From NCBI GenBank assembly GCA_023412915.1, contig JAEZRE010000005.1:79850-143849 (forward strand): a stretch of 64,000 nucleotides of DNA. Direction: 5' to 3'. Of this stretch, positions 1 to 8,745 are shown piece after piece. This stretch comes from Bacillota bacterium. GTDB taxonomy: Bacteria; Bacillota; Clostridia; Acetivibrionales; DTU013. Under the pieces are notes generated by a model, which had not been told where the DNA came from, made no database searches, and saw nothing but the letters and a program-made list of their open reading frames with translations. The number at the start of each line of letters is the position of its first letter. The stretch's first letter is position 1. Made by a program: the position numbers and the translations under genes.

Positions 1-1288
1 ATTCCATTGCTTCCTGAACGAGCCGTTTATTTTCAATAGAAACCTGTGCAATTTGAGACAGCTCATTGCCCAACACCAGACAAGATATGGACAAGTTATT
101 GTGGCGACTGACTCCATCATCGGCAACTCCCTGTTCACCCGCGCTAAAATAGCCGACCAGCGGTTTACCGACCAACATGTTCATCATACGGGTAATTTCC
201 TGCTTGGATGTGTCACCTGTAAACCTTGAGCGCATTGTGCAGCAGTATACAAAGCTAACGGCGACGTCCGAAATCCCTCCCCTTATGATAGCCTTGCGCA
301 ATGCATCGGTTCCTGAGTCCAGTATTTTTTCGCTGTTAATTCCCATTAATGTCAGGACAGTTCCCGCTTTGATCCTGCTCTTAACTGCAATCCCGCCGCC
401 GGGCGCAATATCCATGGAAAAGGATAAGCTGTACTGTCCCATTGGATCTGGCATACCGAATATGATGCCGGTTTTATCCAGTAATTCTTTCAATGCTTCT
501 TCAGATATTTTCAGAATGTTGCTGAGAGCCTTCTGGGCAGGCATTCCGTCAAGCTCGAGTATTTTATAACCCTCGGATAAGGTAACCATTGTTTTCAGAT
601 CGGTGGGTATAAAGCCGTGCGTCAATGATATGCCAAATTGCAGTTCAGTCTCAAAAACAGCCAGAAGGATGCTATCCTTGTAAACCCCGGTGTCATGCAA
701 TACATAGTTGACTTCCAGCTGGCCACCGTCGATGGAAGCGCCCCCGAAGACCGGGTATATCCCTAAGGATTTGGCTTTCAATGCCTCCAGGATCTCATAA
801 CCGCATGAAATACTGCTTTTTGTATTTCCCGGGGTAAAAAGCATAATGAAAATACTTTTACCATCAGGGGTAATATTTCTGGAGAATTCACCGATGTCAT
901 TGAAGAAAGGACTCACTTGAGGAGCTTCTACAGCTTCTTGTAAAGAAGCCTGCCAATTATTGGACACGCCGGTTCCAATACTGCAATGTACTTTTAAAAA
1001 AGGAGAAGCCAAAGCGACGACTAGAACCGTATCTTTATGGTATCCATTGCAAACCTCTTCTGAAGTAGACGTTCCTAAAACAAGGGCTTCACCTACAATG
1101 CATTTGATGCCACGGAGGACTTCCTCAAGGTTATATTTCACAGAAGTGTACACTAAAACAGCTGAAAGCTCATATGTGTGGATAGAGTCAACAGCCTGTT
1201 TTGCCGCTTCCATGCCGGTTTCCAGAGATGAGATGCCGTCTGCAATACCATATCCGATTTCTATTTTGGGGTAGGCATTTTTTTCCAT
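1..1288 (-). CDS. FIST-domain sensor protein (partial, cut by window edge)
   Basis: Reading the minus strand from an ATG at 1288 gives 429 codons without a stop up to the window edge, so the C-terminus is missing. A GGAGG ribosome site sits 6 nt before the ATG. The first ~195 residues look like a FIST N domain (GYGIADG start, GEALVLGTST, IYPVFGGASIDGG) and ~200-415 like FIST C, including the typical GYFSAGEQG stretch near residue 390. FIST domains are intracellular ligand sensors, proposed to bind small molecules such as amino acids, and are normally fused to kinase, GGDEF or chemotaxis output modules. The last visible residues (SQIAQVSIENKRL) look like the start of a helical linker, so an output domain probably lies to the left. 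It is divergent from the hydrogenase operon. Confidence 0.82.
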   Translation of the reverse strand, partial: MEKNAYPKIEIGYGIADGISSLETGMEAAKQAVDSIHTYELSAVLVYTSVKYNLEEVLRGIKCIVGEALVLGTSTSEEVCNGYHKDTVLVVALASPFLKVHCSIGTGVSNNWQASLQEAVEAPQVSPFFNDIGEFSRNITPDGKSIFIMLFTPGNTKSSISCGYEILEALKAKSLGIYPVFGGASIDGGQLEVNYVLHDTGVYKDSILLAVFETELQFGISLTHGFIPTDLKTMVTLSEGYKILELDGMPAQKALSNILKISEEALKELLDKTGIIFGMPDPMGQYSLSFSMDIAPGGGIAVKSRIKAGTVLTLMGINSEKILDSGTDALRKAIIRGGISDVAVSFVYCCTMRSRFTGDTSKQEITRMMNMLVGKPLVGYFSAGEQGVADDGVSRHNNLSISCLVLGNELSQIAQVSIENKRLVQEAME

Positions 1289-1516
1289 AACAACCTCCAG
1301 GAAATCTAAAGCGAATGATATTCTTTATACTTATATCGGATATATTTTGGACAATATAATCGACAAATTCATCAGTTGATTTACTATACTTGTAAAAAAT
1401 TCTCCCATGCTACTTGCGGTTGCCCCGGAAATAACATCTACAGCCGGGCTTTGCTTTCAGGGGAAGTAACTAAACCGAATAGCGAAGCATAGCCTATATT
1501 ATGTAGGTGAGATTTT

Positions 1517-1978
1517 ATGAGTTGCTGTGAGAATGCAATCTGCCGGCGAATTAATGAAGTGGCGGCTGAATCGGAGCACTATATCGATCTAATATATACT
1601 GTGCCCTGCATATATACCAGAAACACGCTACTGCAACAACTCAGGGCTAAAATAAAGGAAATTGATTTTCTTAGTGCTTTGATATGCTGCCAGGTGAACC
1701 AAATGCCGGTTAGTCAAACGGAATTACCGCAACAGAATCAGCAGGAGCAAAGAGTGTTTACGCTCGGAGAACTGTCCAAATTTAACGGGAAAGACGGGAA
1801 TCCCGCTTATACAGCGGTAAATGGAATAGTATACGATGTCACAAATAATGCTGCCTGGGCTGCGGCTTCGCACTTCGGACTTACGGCTGGAAAGGATCTG
1901 ACAGGCGAATTCGCGTCATGCCATGCAGGCCAGCCGGTATTAAGCAAATTAAAAGTAGTTGGAAAATTGATTGTATGA
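1517..1978 (+). CDS. Cytochrome b5-like heme-binding protein
   Basis: A 153-residue protein whose residues 80-153 match the small bacterial cytochrome b5-like heme/steroid-binding domain (FTLGELSKFNGKDGNPAY, NGIVYDVT, AGKDLTG, LKVVGKLIV). His119 and His136 are the likely axial heme ligands. The N-terminal ~75 residues are Cys-rich (C3, C4, C9, C31, C57, C58), have no signal peptide and match nothing I recognise. The start follows GTAGGTGAGA. Its TGA overlaps the ATG of the hydrogenase small subunit (ATGA), so the two are probably translationally coupled. The position as first gene of a [NiFe] hydrogenase operon suggests an electron partner of that enzyme; this role is inference from context. 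Confidence 0.8.
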   Translation: MSCCENAICRRINEVAAESEHYIDLIYTVPCIYTRNTLLQQLRAKIKEIDFLSALICCQVNQMPVSQTELPQQNQQEQRVFTLGELSKFNGKDGNPAYTAVNGIVYDVTNNAAWAAASHFGLTAGKDLTGEFASCHAGQPVLSKLKVVGKLIV

Positions 1979-2874
1979 ATACAAAAGGTATTTGTCCCGA
2001 ATATGTTGCGCGTCTTAAGACAGCATCCGATTTATTCGATAAAGTCAAGGAGGAAATCGGGAGAGGAACGCTTGCCAGAAAAAATTTGGTTTGGCTCGAA
2101 TTGACAGGTTGTTCAGGCAATATCATTTCACTTCTGGACGGAGCAAATCCCGATTTTAAATATTTGATTTCACAGCTGACTAACTTTGTCTATGACAATA
2201 GTTTGATGGCGGCAGAAGGTGAAACTGCCATGGATAAATTAATGGGCATTGCCGATAAGGAATTCATCCTTGCTGTCGAGGGAGCGGTGGCAACCAAAAA
2301 CAACGGCTTATATAATGTGATCGGTCGCTGGAAGGGTCAGCCGGTTACTGCGCTTAAGGCAATCAGGCTGCTGGGGGAAAAGGCTGCGCATGTTATTGCG
2401 ATAGGAGCTTGTGCAACACATGGGGGTGTGTCGGCCGCGAAACCGAATCCGTCGGAGTGTGTCGGGGTACAGGCTGTGTTGAAAAGAAAGGTTATAAAGC
2501 TACCGGGTTGTCCATGCCATCCCGACTGGTTTTTGGGGACACTTGCGCATATACTTTTATATGGAGAGCCCGAGCTTGACAGCAGGGACAGGCCGTTATT
2601 ATTTTACAGTACTTTGATCCATGACCGCTGTCCCAGAAGGTCGTTCTTCGATAAAGGAATCTTTGCCAAAAGGCTGGGAGAAAAAACCTGTATGTTCAAA
2701 TTAGGCTGCAGAGGGCCTGTTACCCGTATCGACTGCCCGATACGAAAGTGGAATCAGTATGTAAACTGGCCGGTCGAAGACGACACGCCGTGCATTGGTT
2801 GCGCCCAATTCGGATTTCCGGATCAAATGGAGCCGTTCATCACCTACAACACTACAAGAGGGGTGGAGGAATGA
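1975..2874 (+). CDS. [NiFe] hydrogenase small subunit, cytosolic group 2-like
   Basis: A 299-residue Fe-S subunit that carries electrons from the NiFe site. I chose the ATG at 1975 because it forms an ATGA overlap with the previous gene. The proximal-cluster region reads WLELTGCSGN: Cys46 aligns with the first cysteine of the usual CxxC, but the second is Asn49. The same Cys-to-Asn change is known from group 2 (HupS-type) small subunits. GACATHGG, LPGCPCHPDW and the C-terminal cysteines (HDRCPRR, FKLGCRG, TRIDCP, TPCIGCAQF) supply the remaining ligands. There is no Tat signal and no C-terminal membrane anchor, so the enzyme should be cytoplasmic. It overlaps the large-subunit gene by ATGA. 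Confidence 0.92.
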   Translation: MNTKGICPEYVARLKTASDLFDKVKEEIGRGTLARKNLVWLELTGCSGNIISLLDGANPDFKYLISQLTNFVYDNSLMAAEGETAMDKLMGIADKEFILAVEGAVATKNNGLYNVIGRWKGQPVTALKAIRLLGEKAAHVIAIGACATHGGVSAAKPNPSECVGVQAVLKRKVIKLPGCPCHPDWFLGTLAHILLYGEPELDSRDRPLLFYSTLIHDRCPRRSFFDKGIFAKRLGEKTCMFKLGCRGPVTRIDCPIRKWNQYVNWPVEDDTPCIGCAQFGFPDQMEPFITYNTTRGVEE

Positions 2875-4283
2875 CCAGGAGAATTGTTATAAACCCGGTT
2901 ACGCGAATCAGCGGTTTCATGGAGATAGATGCGACAATAGATAACAATACGGTAGCAGAAGTTAAAACCGAGGGACTGCTTTTCCGGGGGTTTGAAAAAA
3001 TGCTTGTCGGCAGGAATCCTTTTGATGCCGTATATTTCACTCAGCGCATATGCGGGATATGCTCCACAGCCCACTCCATTGCATCAACCCTCGCGCTCGA
3101 GGCAGCGATGGGTGTTGCTCCAACCGAACAAGGAAGGTATCTTCGTGATATCCTGCATGGATGCGAGTTCCTGCAAAATCACATCAGGCACTTCTACCAG
3201 TATACCGTCCCTGATTTCGTGAGACTTCCAGACAAGTATCCGCTGTATGCGACGGACCATGATGATTTCAGACTGCCTGAAGATAGAAATGATGAAATAG
3301 CCGCGCACTATTTCGAGTCCCTGGATATCAGCAGGAGCGCTCATGAAATGCTTGCGGTTCTCGGGGGAAAGGCACCGCACAACCACGGGGTTTTTGTCGG
3401 CGGAATAACTACCCAGGCAACTACTGATAAGATTATCAGGATCAAATCCATATTACATAACATAAGGCAATTTATAACCGACAGAATGATACCCGATGCT
3501 TACACCATTGCCCAATATTATAGTGATTACTACAAAATCGGCGGAGGTTATGGAAACCTTCTAAGCTATGGCTACTTCAACGGATATAAGGAGCTTGGAA
3601 CTCTATATGTGGATCCTTTGGTTTACTCACAGGGAAAGACAGGTGCGTTTGATCCGGGGAAAATAACCGAGGAAATCGATTATTCGTGGTACCAGGGTAA
3701 AGCTGATGAATACAAGCCTATGGATACTGTGCCTGAAGCGGATATGAGTAAAAGGCAGGCATATTCATGGGTAAAGGCTCCCCGGTATAATGAAATGCCG
3801 TATGAATCAGGACCGCTGGCCAGGCAATGGTTAAGCGGTGAATATAGAAATGGTATATCGACTATGGACAGAACTATTGCGAGGGTTCTTGAAGCGGGGA
3901 AAATCACGGAGGTTATAGGCGTACTACTGGAAAACTTACTTCCGGGAGTATCCGTGCAGAAGGAATACGCTGTTCCAACCTCCGCGGAAGGGGCCGGGCT
4001 TATCGATACTACTAGAGGAGCCCTTGGACATTGGTTGAAAATCGATAATCAAAAGCTTTCCTTCTATCAGATAATCACTCCTTCCGCATGGAACCTTTCC
4101 ACCCGGGGGAATAACAATTTGAGAGGAACTGCGGAACAGGCATTAGCGGGTACGGCAATAAAGGACCTTGAAAATCCGGTGGAACTGGGAAGAATAATCC
4201 GTTCCTTCGATCCCTGCGTATCCTGTGCGACACATGTGTTTACACAGGGTCAGTACATTAAAACAATACAGGTGGTTCCATGA
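2871..4283 (+). CDS. [NiFe] hydrogenase large subunit
   Basis: A 470-residue catalytic subunit binding the Ni-Fe centre. The L1 motif is RICGICSTAH with Cys61 and Cys64; the L2 motif near the end is DPCVSCATH with Cys449 and Cys452. All four nickel-site cysteines are present, so it should be active. His455 is followed by 15 residues (beginning VFTQG) that the maturation protease would remove after nickel insertion. The ATG at 2871 overlaps the small-subunit stop (ATGA), has GGTGGAGG just upstream and begins at the family-typical TRRIVINPVTRISG. The stop overlaps the ATG of the protease gene. No hyp (Ni-Fe assembly) genes lie in the window, so they must be elsewhere. Confidence 0.93.
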   Translation: MTRRIVINPVTRISGFMEIDATIDNNTVAEVKTEGLLFRGFEKMLVGRNPFDAVYFTQRICGICSTAHSIASTLALEAAMGVAPTEQGRYLRDILHGCEFLQNHIRHFYQYTVPDFVRLPDKYPLYATDHDDFRLPEDRNDEIAAHYFESLDISRSAHEMLAVLGGKAPHNHGVFVGGITTQATTDKIIRIKSILHNIRQFITDRMIPDAYTIAQYYSDYYKIGGGYGNLLSYGYFNGYKELGTLYVDPLVYSQGKTGAFDPGKITEEIDYSWYQGKADEYKPMDTVPEADMSKRQAYSWVKAPRYNEMPYESGPLARQWLSGEYRNGISTMDRTIARVLEAGKITEVIGVLLENLLPGVSVQKEYAVPTSAEGAGLIDTTRGALGHWLKIDNQKLSFYQIITPSAWNLSTRGNNNLRGTAEQALAGTAIKDLENPVELGRIIRSFDPCVSCATHVFTQGQYIKTIQVVP

Positions 4284-4729
4284 AAGATATACTGGTTCTC
4301 GGGATAGGAAACCGGTTGATGATGGATGACGGTATCGGTGTGTATGTAGTGGAGGAGCTGAAGGAGAGAAGCACAAACCCCAGCATTCGATATATTGTCG
4401 GGGAAACCGACATTTATTACTGTTTGGACCAGATCGAAGAGGCCTCATATATAATCATAGTCGACGCAGCTTGTCTTGATAAGGAACCTGGTACTATCAG
4501 CACAATTCCCCTTGTACCGGTCCTTAAAAATCGTGTGCTGCCTACATCTGTTCATGATTCACATTTGCTATACGATATCATGCCGGAAAGCAAGGGTATT
4601 GACGGTGTGTTTATCGGTATCGAGCCAGCTGAAGTGAATTATTGTCCAAACCTTTCAAAAAATCTTCAAGAGCAGTTTATTTCGATTGTCGAGGGCATAG
4701 AAGGTATAATTGCTTCTATTACACGCTGA
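4280..4729 (+). CDS. Hydrogenase maturation protease (HyaD/HybD/HycI family)
   Basis: A 149-residue endopeptidase that trims the C-terminal tail of the large subunit once nickel is in place. The N-terminus LVLGIGNRLMMDDGIGV is the family signature, with Asp where many members have the metal-binding Glu. Further motifs are IIIVDAACLD (conserved Asp) and SVHDSHLL (conserved His), then IGIEPAEV. Length is typical. It is the last gene of the four-gene operon and overlaps the large-subunit stop by ATGA; the only plausible substrate in the neighbourhood is that subunit. Confidence 0.9.
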   Translation: MKDILVLGIGNRLMMDDGIGVYVVEELKERSTNPSIRYIVGETDIYYCLDQIEEASYIIIVDAACLDKEPGTISTIPLVPVLKNRVLPTSVHDSHLLYDIMPESKGIDGVFIGIEPAEVNYCPNLSKNLQEQFISIVEGIEGIIASITR

Positions 4730-4803
4730 GAACCGCCTTAATATTAATTTTAAAATATATCTAACAAATAAATTAATCAGCCGACTTATTAGTAGGAGGT
4801 GAA

Positions 4804-4931
4804 ATGGTGGAGGGTAAAATTGATAATTATTACAGGCAGCATGGTGCGATGGTATTTTACTAGAGGAAACTAATCAGGAAATCAAAAATCATCTGGAACA
4901 GTGCACGGAATGCAGGAGCGCATATGAGGAG
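4804..4931 (+). pseudogene. Frameshifted 5' part of an anti-sigma-like (zf-HC2) membrane protein
   Basis: An AGGAGGTG site at 4794-4801 is followed by ATG at 4804, but that frame ends in TAG at 4861-4863 after 19 codons. One frame over, from 4827, the DNA reads LLQAAWCDGILLEETNQEI, then KNHLEQCTECRSAYEEM, which is a zinc-finger anti-sigma domain (zf-HC2, with the H-x3-C-x2-C ligands), and it runs straight into the open frame of the next entry. One missing base near 4827 explains the break; repairing it gives a single protein of about 272 residues with a perfect ribosome site. Confidence 0.65.
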
Positions 4932-5621
4932 ATGAATATGTCTGTTGCGGAAATCAAACAGGAAGAAATGGAAATCAATCGACGAGAGGTATTTTATTTG
5001 AAGAAGAATAAAGTATTAAAAAGGCTGCTTATTATTGTTGGAGTATTGACTGCGGCTATTGTAATCATTGTTGCTTCCTTAGCCATGCTATTTGTATACG
5101 GCGCGGATAGCGACAAAGTAACGGATGTCACGCAGTACAGCAAGTGCTTGGGGAGCGGTGGAGAGCATTCGAATAATTATTTGATCAAGAATGATATATT
5201 CCCGGAAAGCATTCCAGGGTCGGCCAGGGTGGAGGATTTCTGCTATTATTACTACAATCCCTGGGACCCGAATTATGTGGCCTATCTGGTATATACCTGC
5301 AGTAAAGCTGAGTATGCGGCTGAGGTTAAAAGGCTGTCAGGTCTGAATTCCAGCAAGGATTATTTTATATACGGTTCAAAAGGCTTCAATTATCCCGTGT
5401 GCGCGGTTTATGCCGATAAATATAACGGGTATGTATATGCTTTGGCGGACGAAGAAAACTGCAGATTGATATATGTTGAGATCACTTTTTGTAATTTTTT
5501 CAGCGATATAGATTATGAAAAAATCGTTGATCAGCAATATCTTCCGGTGGATTTCGATGCGAAGAAAGGGAATCCTACGCGCAGAGCTTTTGATAACGGC
5601 AACATTCGCCTAAATGAATAG
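4932..5621 (+). CDS. Membrane-anchored protein, C-terminal part of a broken anti-sigma-like gene
   Basis: A 229-residue open frame that is probably the 3' part of the gene starting at 4804. After a charged stretch there is one transmembrane helix (about residues 30-55) followed by ~170 residues predicted outside the cell, with many Tyr and Asn and no domain I recognise. Upstream of the ATG the frame continues into a zf-HC2 zinc-finger reading, the plan of membrane-bound anti-sigma factors: zinc finger inside, one helix, sensor outside. No sigma-factor gene lies next to it, unlike typical pairs. The ATG at 4932 may only look like a start because of the upstream frameshift. Confidence 0.6.
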   Translation: MNMSVAEIKQEEMEINRREVFYLKKNKVLKRLLIIVGVLTAAIVIIVASLAMLFVYGADSDKVTDVTQYSKCLGSGGEHSNNYLIKNDIFPESIPGSARVEDFCYYYYNPWDPNYVAYLVYTCSKAEYAAEVKRLSGLNSSKDYFIYGSKGFNYPVCAVYADKYNGYVYALADEENCRLIYVEITFCNFFSDIDYEKIVDQQYLPVDFDAKKGNPTRRAFDNGNIRLNE

Positions 5622-5669
5622 CAAAAATTGTTGGCGTGCATGATCGTTTGCTATATGGGGTCTTCTTTA

Positions 5670-5698
5670 TTGCCGTAAACTACATAGTATGCTATAAT
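5670..5698 (+). promoter_or_regulatory. Putative sigma-A promoter of the acyltransferase gene
   Basis: TTGCCG at 5670-5675, a 17-bp spacer and a perfect TATAAT at 5693-5698, about 50 bp before the acyltransferase start. Motif match only. Confidence 0.5.
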
Positions 5699-5748
5699 TT
5701 CACATAATCGATTACATGTAAATAAATTCGGATCGGAAGGTACTCTCG

Positions 5749-7005
5749 ATGGCAGAGCAAAAAACAAACGCTACGCTGAGCGGCGCCGATGGCATACGTG
5801 CGCTTGCGTGCCTTGCAGTGATCCTGCATCATATTTCCCAGAAAGTCGCAGCGCAGTCTCAGCCGCCCGTAGTCAGGGAGATCGTCGGATTTTTTTTGAT
5901 GGGTAATACGGGAGTAAGTGTATTTTTCGTATTGAGCGGTTTTCTCCTGTCTTATCCCTTCTGGAAACAGTTCTTCAATAACGGGCAGTTCCCCGATATC
6001 AAGCAGTATGCGCTCAGGCGTGCGGCAAGGATAATGCCTGGTTATTATGTATCCTTTGTGGTGTGCAGCCTAATAATCTTGATATTCGGCATCCCATCGA
6101 AAGCTTTCTGGATCAGGGCTTTATCCGGTTTGACTTTTACGGCGGGCTTCAATTACGTTACTTTTTTCCCAAACGAAATCAACGGTCCCTTCTGGTCGGT
6201 CAGCTTTGAAGTTTTCTGCTACTTCCTGATGCCTTTATTCATGTATGTTATGTTCCGACTGTTCAAGGGCAGGAGAACCTTTTCGAAGGCGTTGGTTTTC
6301 TGGCTGGCTGTGGCGGCATTTATCGCATTTTTGAACAGCCTGATACATACGTTCTTCACGCCTGACGGAATTCAAAGGGGCTGGCAGTACGGGATTATCG
6401 GCGGAGCGAAATACTGGATGCCGAATTACAATCCCATAGGATTTTTCGGGCACTTTACCATTGGGATAATTGCTTCCGGTATTGCGGCAAGGTTGTTCAA
6501 AAGCCCGGAGGCGGCTGAGAGCTTCAGGAGAAAGGGCGGGTTTGACATAATCGGCAGTATGAGTCTGGCGCTTTCGTTCGTCCTCCTTTGGACCATGAAG
6601 TACGCGCCTGAATTCACCTTGGGCTTCCAGAACCAGCCATATTTTTTCCCGCTATACGCAATGCTCGTTGGCGCAGTCCTTGCAACAGCGCCGCATTCGA
6701 AAATAGTCGGCAGGATATTGGACAACCGTTTCTTCAGATTTACCGCAAAGATTTCCTTCGGACTGTATATATGGCATTACCTCGTTCTATATATTACGGG
6801 AAGCGTGATTTTCAAAAACTATCAAAACTTTCAGGTTACGAATCTTCTGTCATGGGCTCTGATTTCACTTGGAGCCATCGCTGTATCCTACGTGATAGCG
6901 GCATTATCGTTCAAATTCATTGAAAAGCCCGTGTTGGACAGGGTGCATAAAAGAGGCGGACCGGTCAAGCCTCTTTCCCAAGCAGACCATAAAGCAACAG
7001 CTTGA
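5749..7005 (+). CDS. Acyltransferase 3 family membrane protein (OafA/YrhL type)
   Basis: A 418-residue integral membrane protein with about ten helices. The N-terminus contains GIRALACLAVILHH, the family's conserved region with the catalytic His in the first helix, then RRAARIMPGYYVSF and the central NGPFWSVSFEVFCYF. Such enzymes move acetyl or other acyl groups onto cell-surface sugars, peptidoglycan or exported small molecules. The acceptor cannot be read from the sequence: there is no SGNH domain and no glycan operon next to it. GGAAGG lies 8 nt before the ATG, and the gene appears to be transcribed alone, with a promoter before it and a hairpin after it. Confidence 0.88.
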   Translation: MAEQKTNATLSGADGIRALACLAVILHHISQKVAAQSQPPVVREIVGFFLMGNTGVSVFFVLSGFLLSYPFWKQFFNNGQFPDIKQYALRRAARIMPGYYVSFVVCSLIILIFGIPSKAFWIRALSGLTFTAGFNYVTFFPNEINGPFWSVSFEVFCYFLMPLFMYVMFRLFKGRRTFSKALVFWLAVAAFIAFLNSLIHTFFTPDGIQRGWQYGIIGGAKYWMPNYNPIGFFGHFTIGIIASGIAARLFKSPEAAESFRRKGGFDIIGSMSLALSFVLLWTMKYAPEFTLGFQNQPYFFPLYAMLVGAVLATAPHSKIVGRILDNRFFRFTAKISFGLYIWHYLVLYITGSVIFKNYQNFQVTNLLSWALISLGAIAVSYVIAALSFKFIEKPVLDRVHKRGGPVKPLSQADHKATA

Positions 7006-7072
7006 AAATCCCTGCCGAAGTAAAAAAAGCCCGGTGTAACCGGGCAATCTGCATAATGGCCTGCCGGCCATA

Positions 7073-7106
7073 AGCGGGAATGTACATTTCGTCATTCCTG
7101 CTTTTC
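7073..7106 (+). terminator. Rho-independent terminator after the acyltransferase gene
   Basis: AGCGGGAATG (7073-7082) pairs with CATTCCTGCT (7093-7102) with one mismatch and is followed by a T run. A second, perfect hairpin (GCCCGGT/ACCGGGC, 7029-7045) just before it has its T run only on the minus strand. Confidence 0.6.
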
Positions 7107-7202
7107 TATGCCCGCTTTACATGCTAGATTATAATATGGTATACAGTTATAAAACACAAATAACAATATGCAAATTGTTAAGAGCGGGATTGGGGGATCA
7201 TT

Positions 7203-7610
7203 ATGCTGAAAGAAATGATCGAGCAGGGATTCGGCGAAAATGAAGATTTGAACTGTGCCGAAAAGATTCTTCAGGGAGCAAATATAGCCTACAGGATGGG
7301 ACTGAACAAGGAAGCGCTGAAAGTTGCGGCCGGCTTCGGGGGAGGCATGGCGATAGGCGACAAGTGCGGCGCTTTAACTGGCGCTGTGATGGTTTTAGGC
7401 TGCTTATTTGTTGAGGATAGAGCTCATGAGAGTTCAAGAATCAAGGAACTGACAAAGGAATTGTTTGATGCTTATTCGAAAGAGATGGGAGCGATCGATT
7501 GTATACCTTTGAAGGAAAACCATGCTACAAGTGAACTCAAATGCAGGAAAGTAATTCTCAAGGCGGCCGAAGTGCTGGATGGCATGGTGAAGAGAGAACT
7601 GGGAGCATAG
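7203..7610 (+). CDS. C_GCAxxG_C_C family redox-type protein
   Basis: A 135-residue protein of the C_GCAxxG_C_C family. Visible signatures are LNCAEKIL (first Cys), the glycine-rich block GFGGGMAIGDKCGALTGAVM with the second Cys, and two Cys near the C-terminus (AIDCIP, LKCRKV). The conserved cysteines suggest redox or metal binding, but no reaction is established. GGGGGATC lies upstream of the ATG. It stands 50 bp before the nucleoid-associated protein gene and could share its transcript. Confidence 0.8.
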   Translation: MLKEMIEQGFGENEDLNCAEKILQGANIAYRMGLNKEALKVAAGFGGGMAIGDKCGALTGAVMVLGCLFVEDRAHESSRIKELTKELFDAYSKEMGAIDCIPLKENHATSELKCRKVILKAAEVLDGMVKRELGA

Positions 7611-7669
7611 TTTCCTGCATGGGGGAACAAATGTCCGACTAATACTGAACACAAAGGGGAATGACAACA

Positions 7670-8677
7670 ATGGAAGAATGCAGGATAGTCATAAACAAGC
7701 TTATCGTGCACATACTGGATACAAGCATACAGATGCCGGTCATATCTACGGAAGAGCATCCGCTCGAGGCGGACGTATGCGACTATACTGCCCGCCATAT
7801 ACAGCGTGTGATTCAGGCGGACAATGCGAAAAATGCAATGTTTCTAAGTGACAGCGCGGTCGGACGGATATGCTGTTCTCTCGCTGATCATCCCGACCAA
7901 TTTTGCGGACTGACCGGAGAGTTCGCCTGCATCCTTTACGATATCATGCTGCGCAACGTGGACATATCGCCCGCGGATCTCGTATGCGTGCAATTCGAAA
8001 TGGACGGCGTGCCCCATGTCGGAATACTGAAAATGAATTTCAGAAACACCTATATTCACTTTATCGTAAATATGGACGAAGGGCAGCAGAATAAGCTGAT
8101 CCGGCAGCAGACCACGCTTCCGGGCGACACCCAGAAGCTGGAGGAATGCGCTCTGATCAATCTGAATGATATGAGTATCCGCCTAATTGAAAAGAAGTAC
8201 GATATCAACGGAGAGAAGCTCAATTATTTTTCAGAGCTGTTCCTGCAGTGCTCCGGGGATATATCAAACCGCGAAAAAATTAAGATATTTAATAAAGCTA
8301 CAAGTCAATTCAAGGAGGAGTATTTCGGAGACGACTTCAAAAAGGAACTCGAAATAAGAAAGGCGGTCTCGGAAAGCTTTGAAAATAACAGCGCTATCGA
8401 CATCGAAGAGGTAGCGGCCAGCGTGTTCAAAAACAGCCCCGATATGCAAAGATCCTACCTTAAAAGCATGGAAGAGGCAGGATTGAAAGATACCTGCCTG
8501 AGCCCGAGCGAAAAAATGGTTGAAAAGAATTACAGGAAACAGACGCTGAAGACCGACACGGGAATTGAAATAAATATCCCTGTGGAATGCTACAGCGACA
8601 GCGAGCGAATCGAATTCTTAACGAATCCCGACGGCACTATATCGATCATAATAAAAAATGTAAGCAAAATATTCTAA
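7670..8677 (+). CDS. Nucleoid-associated protein (NdpA/YejK-like, 37 kDa)
   Basis: A 335-residue protein resembling the 37-kDa nucleoid-associated family (PF04245): N-terminal IVINKLIVHILD, central VCVQFEMDGVPHVGILKMNF, and a C-terminal part with the FLTNPDGTISIIIKN segment. Members bind the bacterial chromosome; the cellular role is poorly defined. I prefer the ATG at 7670 because AAAGGGGA ends about 8 nt before it; the in-frame ATG at 7661 directly abuts that site. Confidence 0.72.
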   Translation: MEECRIVINKLIVHILDTSIQMPVISTEEHPLEADVCDYTARHIQRVIQADNAKNAMFLSDSAVGRICCSLADHPDQFCGLTGEFACILYDIMLRNVDISPADLVCVQFEMDGVPHVGILKMNFRNTYIHFIVNMDEGQQNKLIRQQTTLPGDTQKLEECALINLNDMSIRLIEKKYDINGEKLNYFSELFLQCSGDISNREKIKIFNKATSQFKEEYFGDDFKKELEIRKAVSESFENNSAIDIEEVAASVFKNSPDMQRSYLKSMEEAGLKDTCLSPSEKMVEKNYRKQTLKTDTGIEINIPVECYSDSERIEFLTNPDGTISIIIKNVSKIF

Positions 8678-8745
8678 TCTAAAAACCAGGGCGCATGTAT
8701 GGTATAATATTATTTTAACCGCAAAAGATCGGGGCGCATTTACAG

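Noticed and set aside
7029..7061. Perfect GCCCGGT/ACCGGGC hairpin as terminator of the acyltransferase gene
   Set aside because: Its T run exists only on the minus strand, where no gene ends here; the next hairpin (7073-7106) suits the plus strand better.
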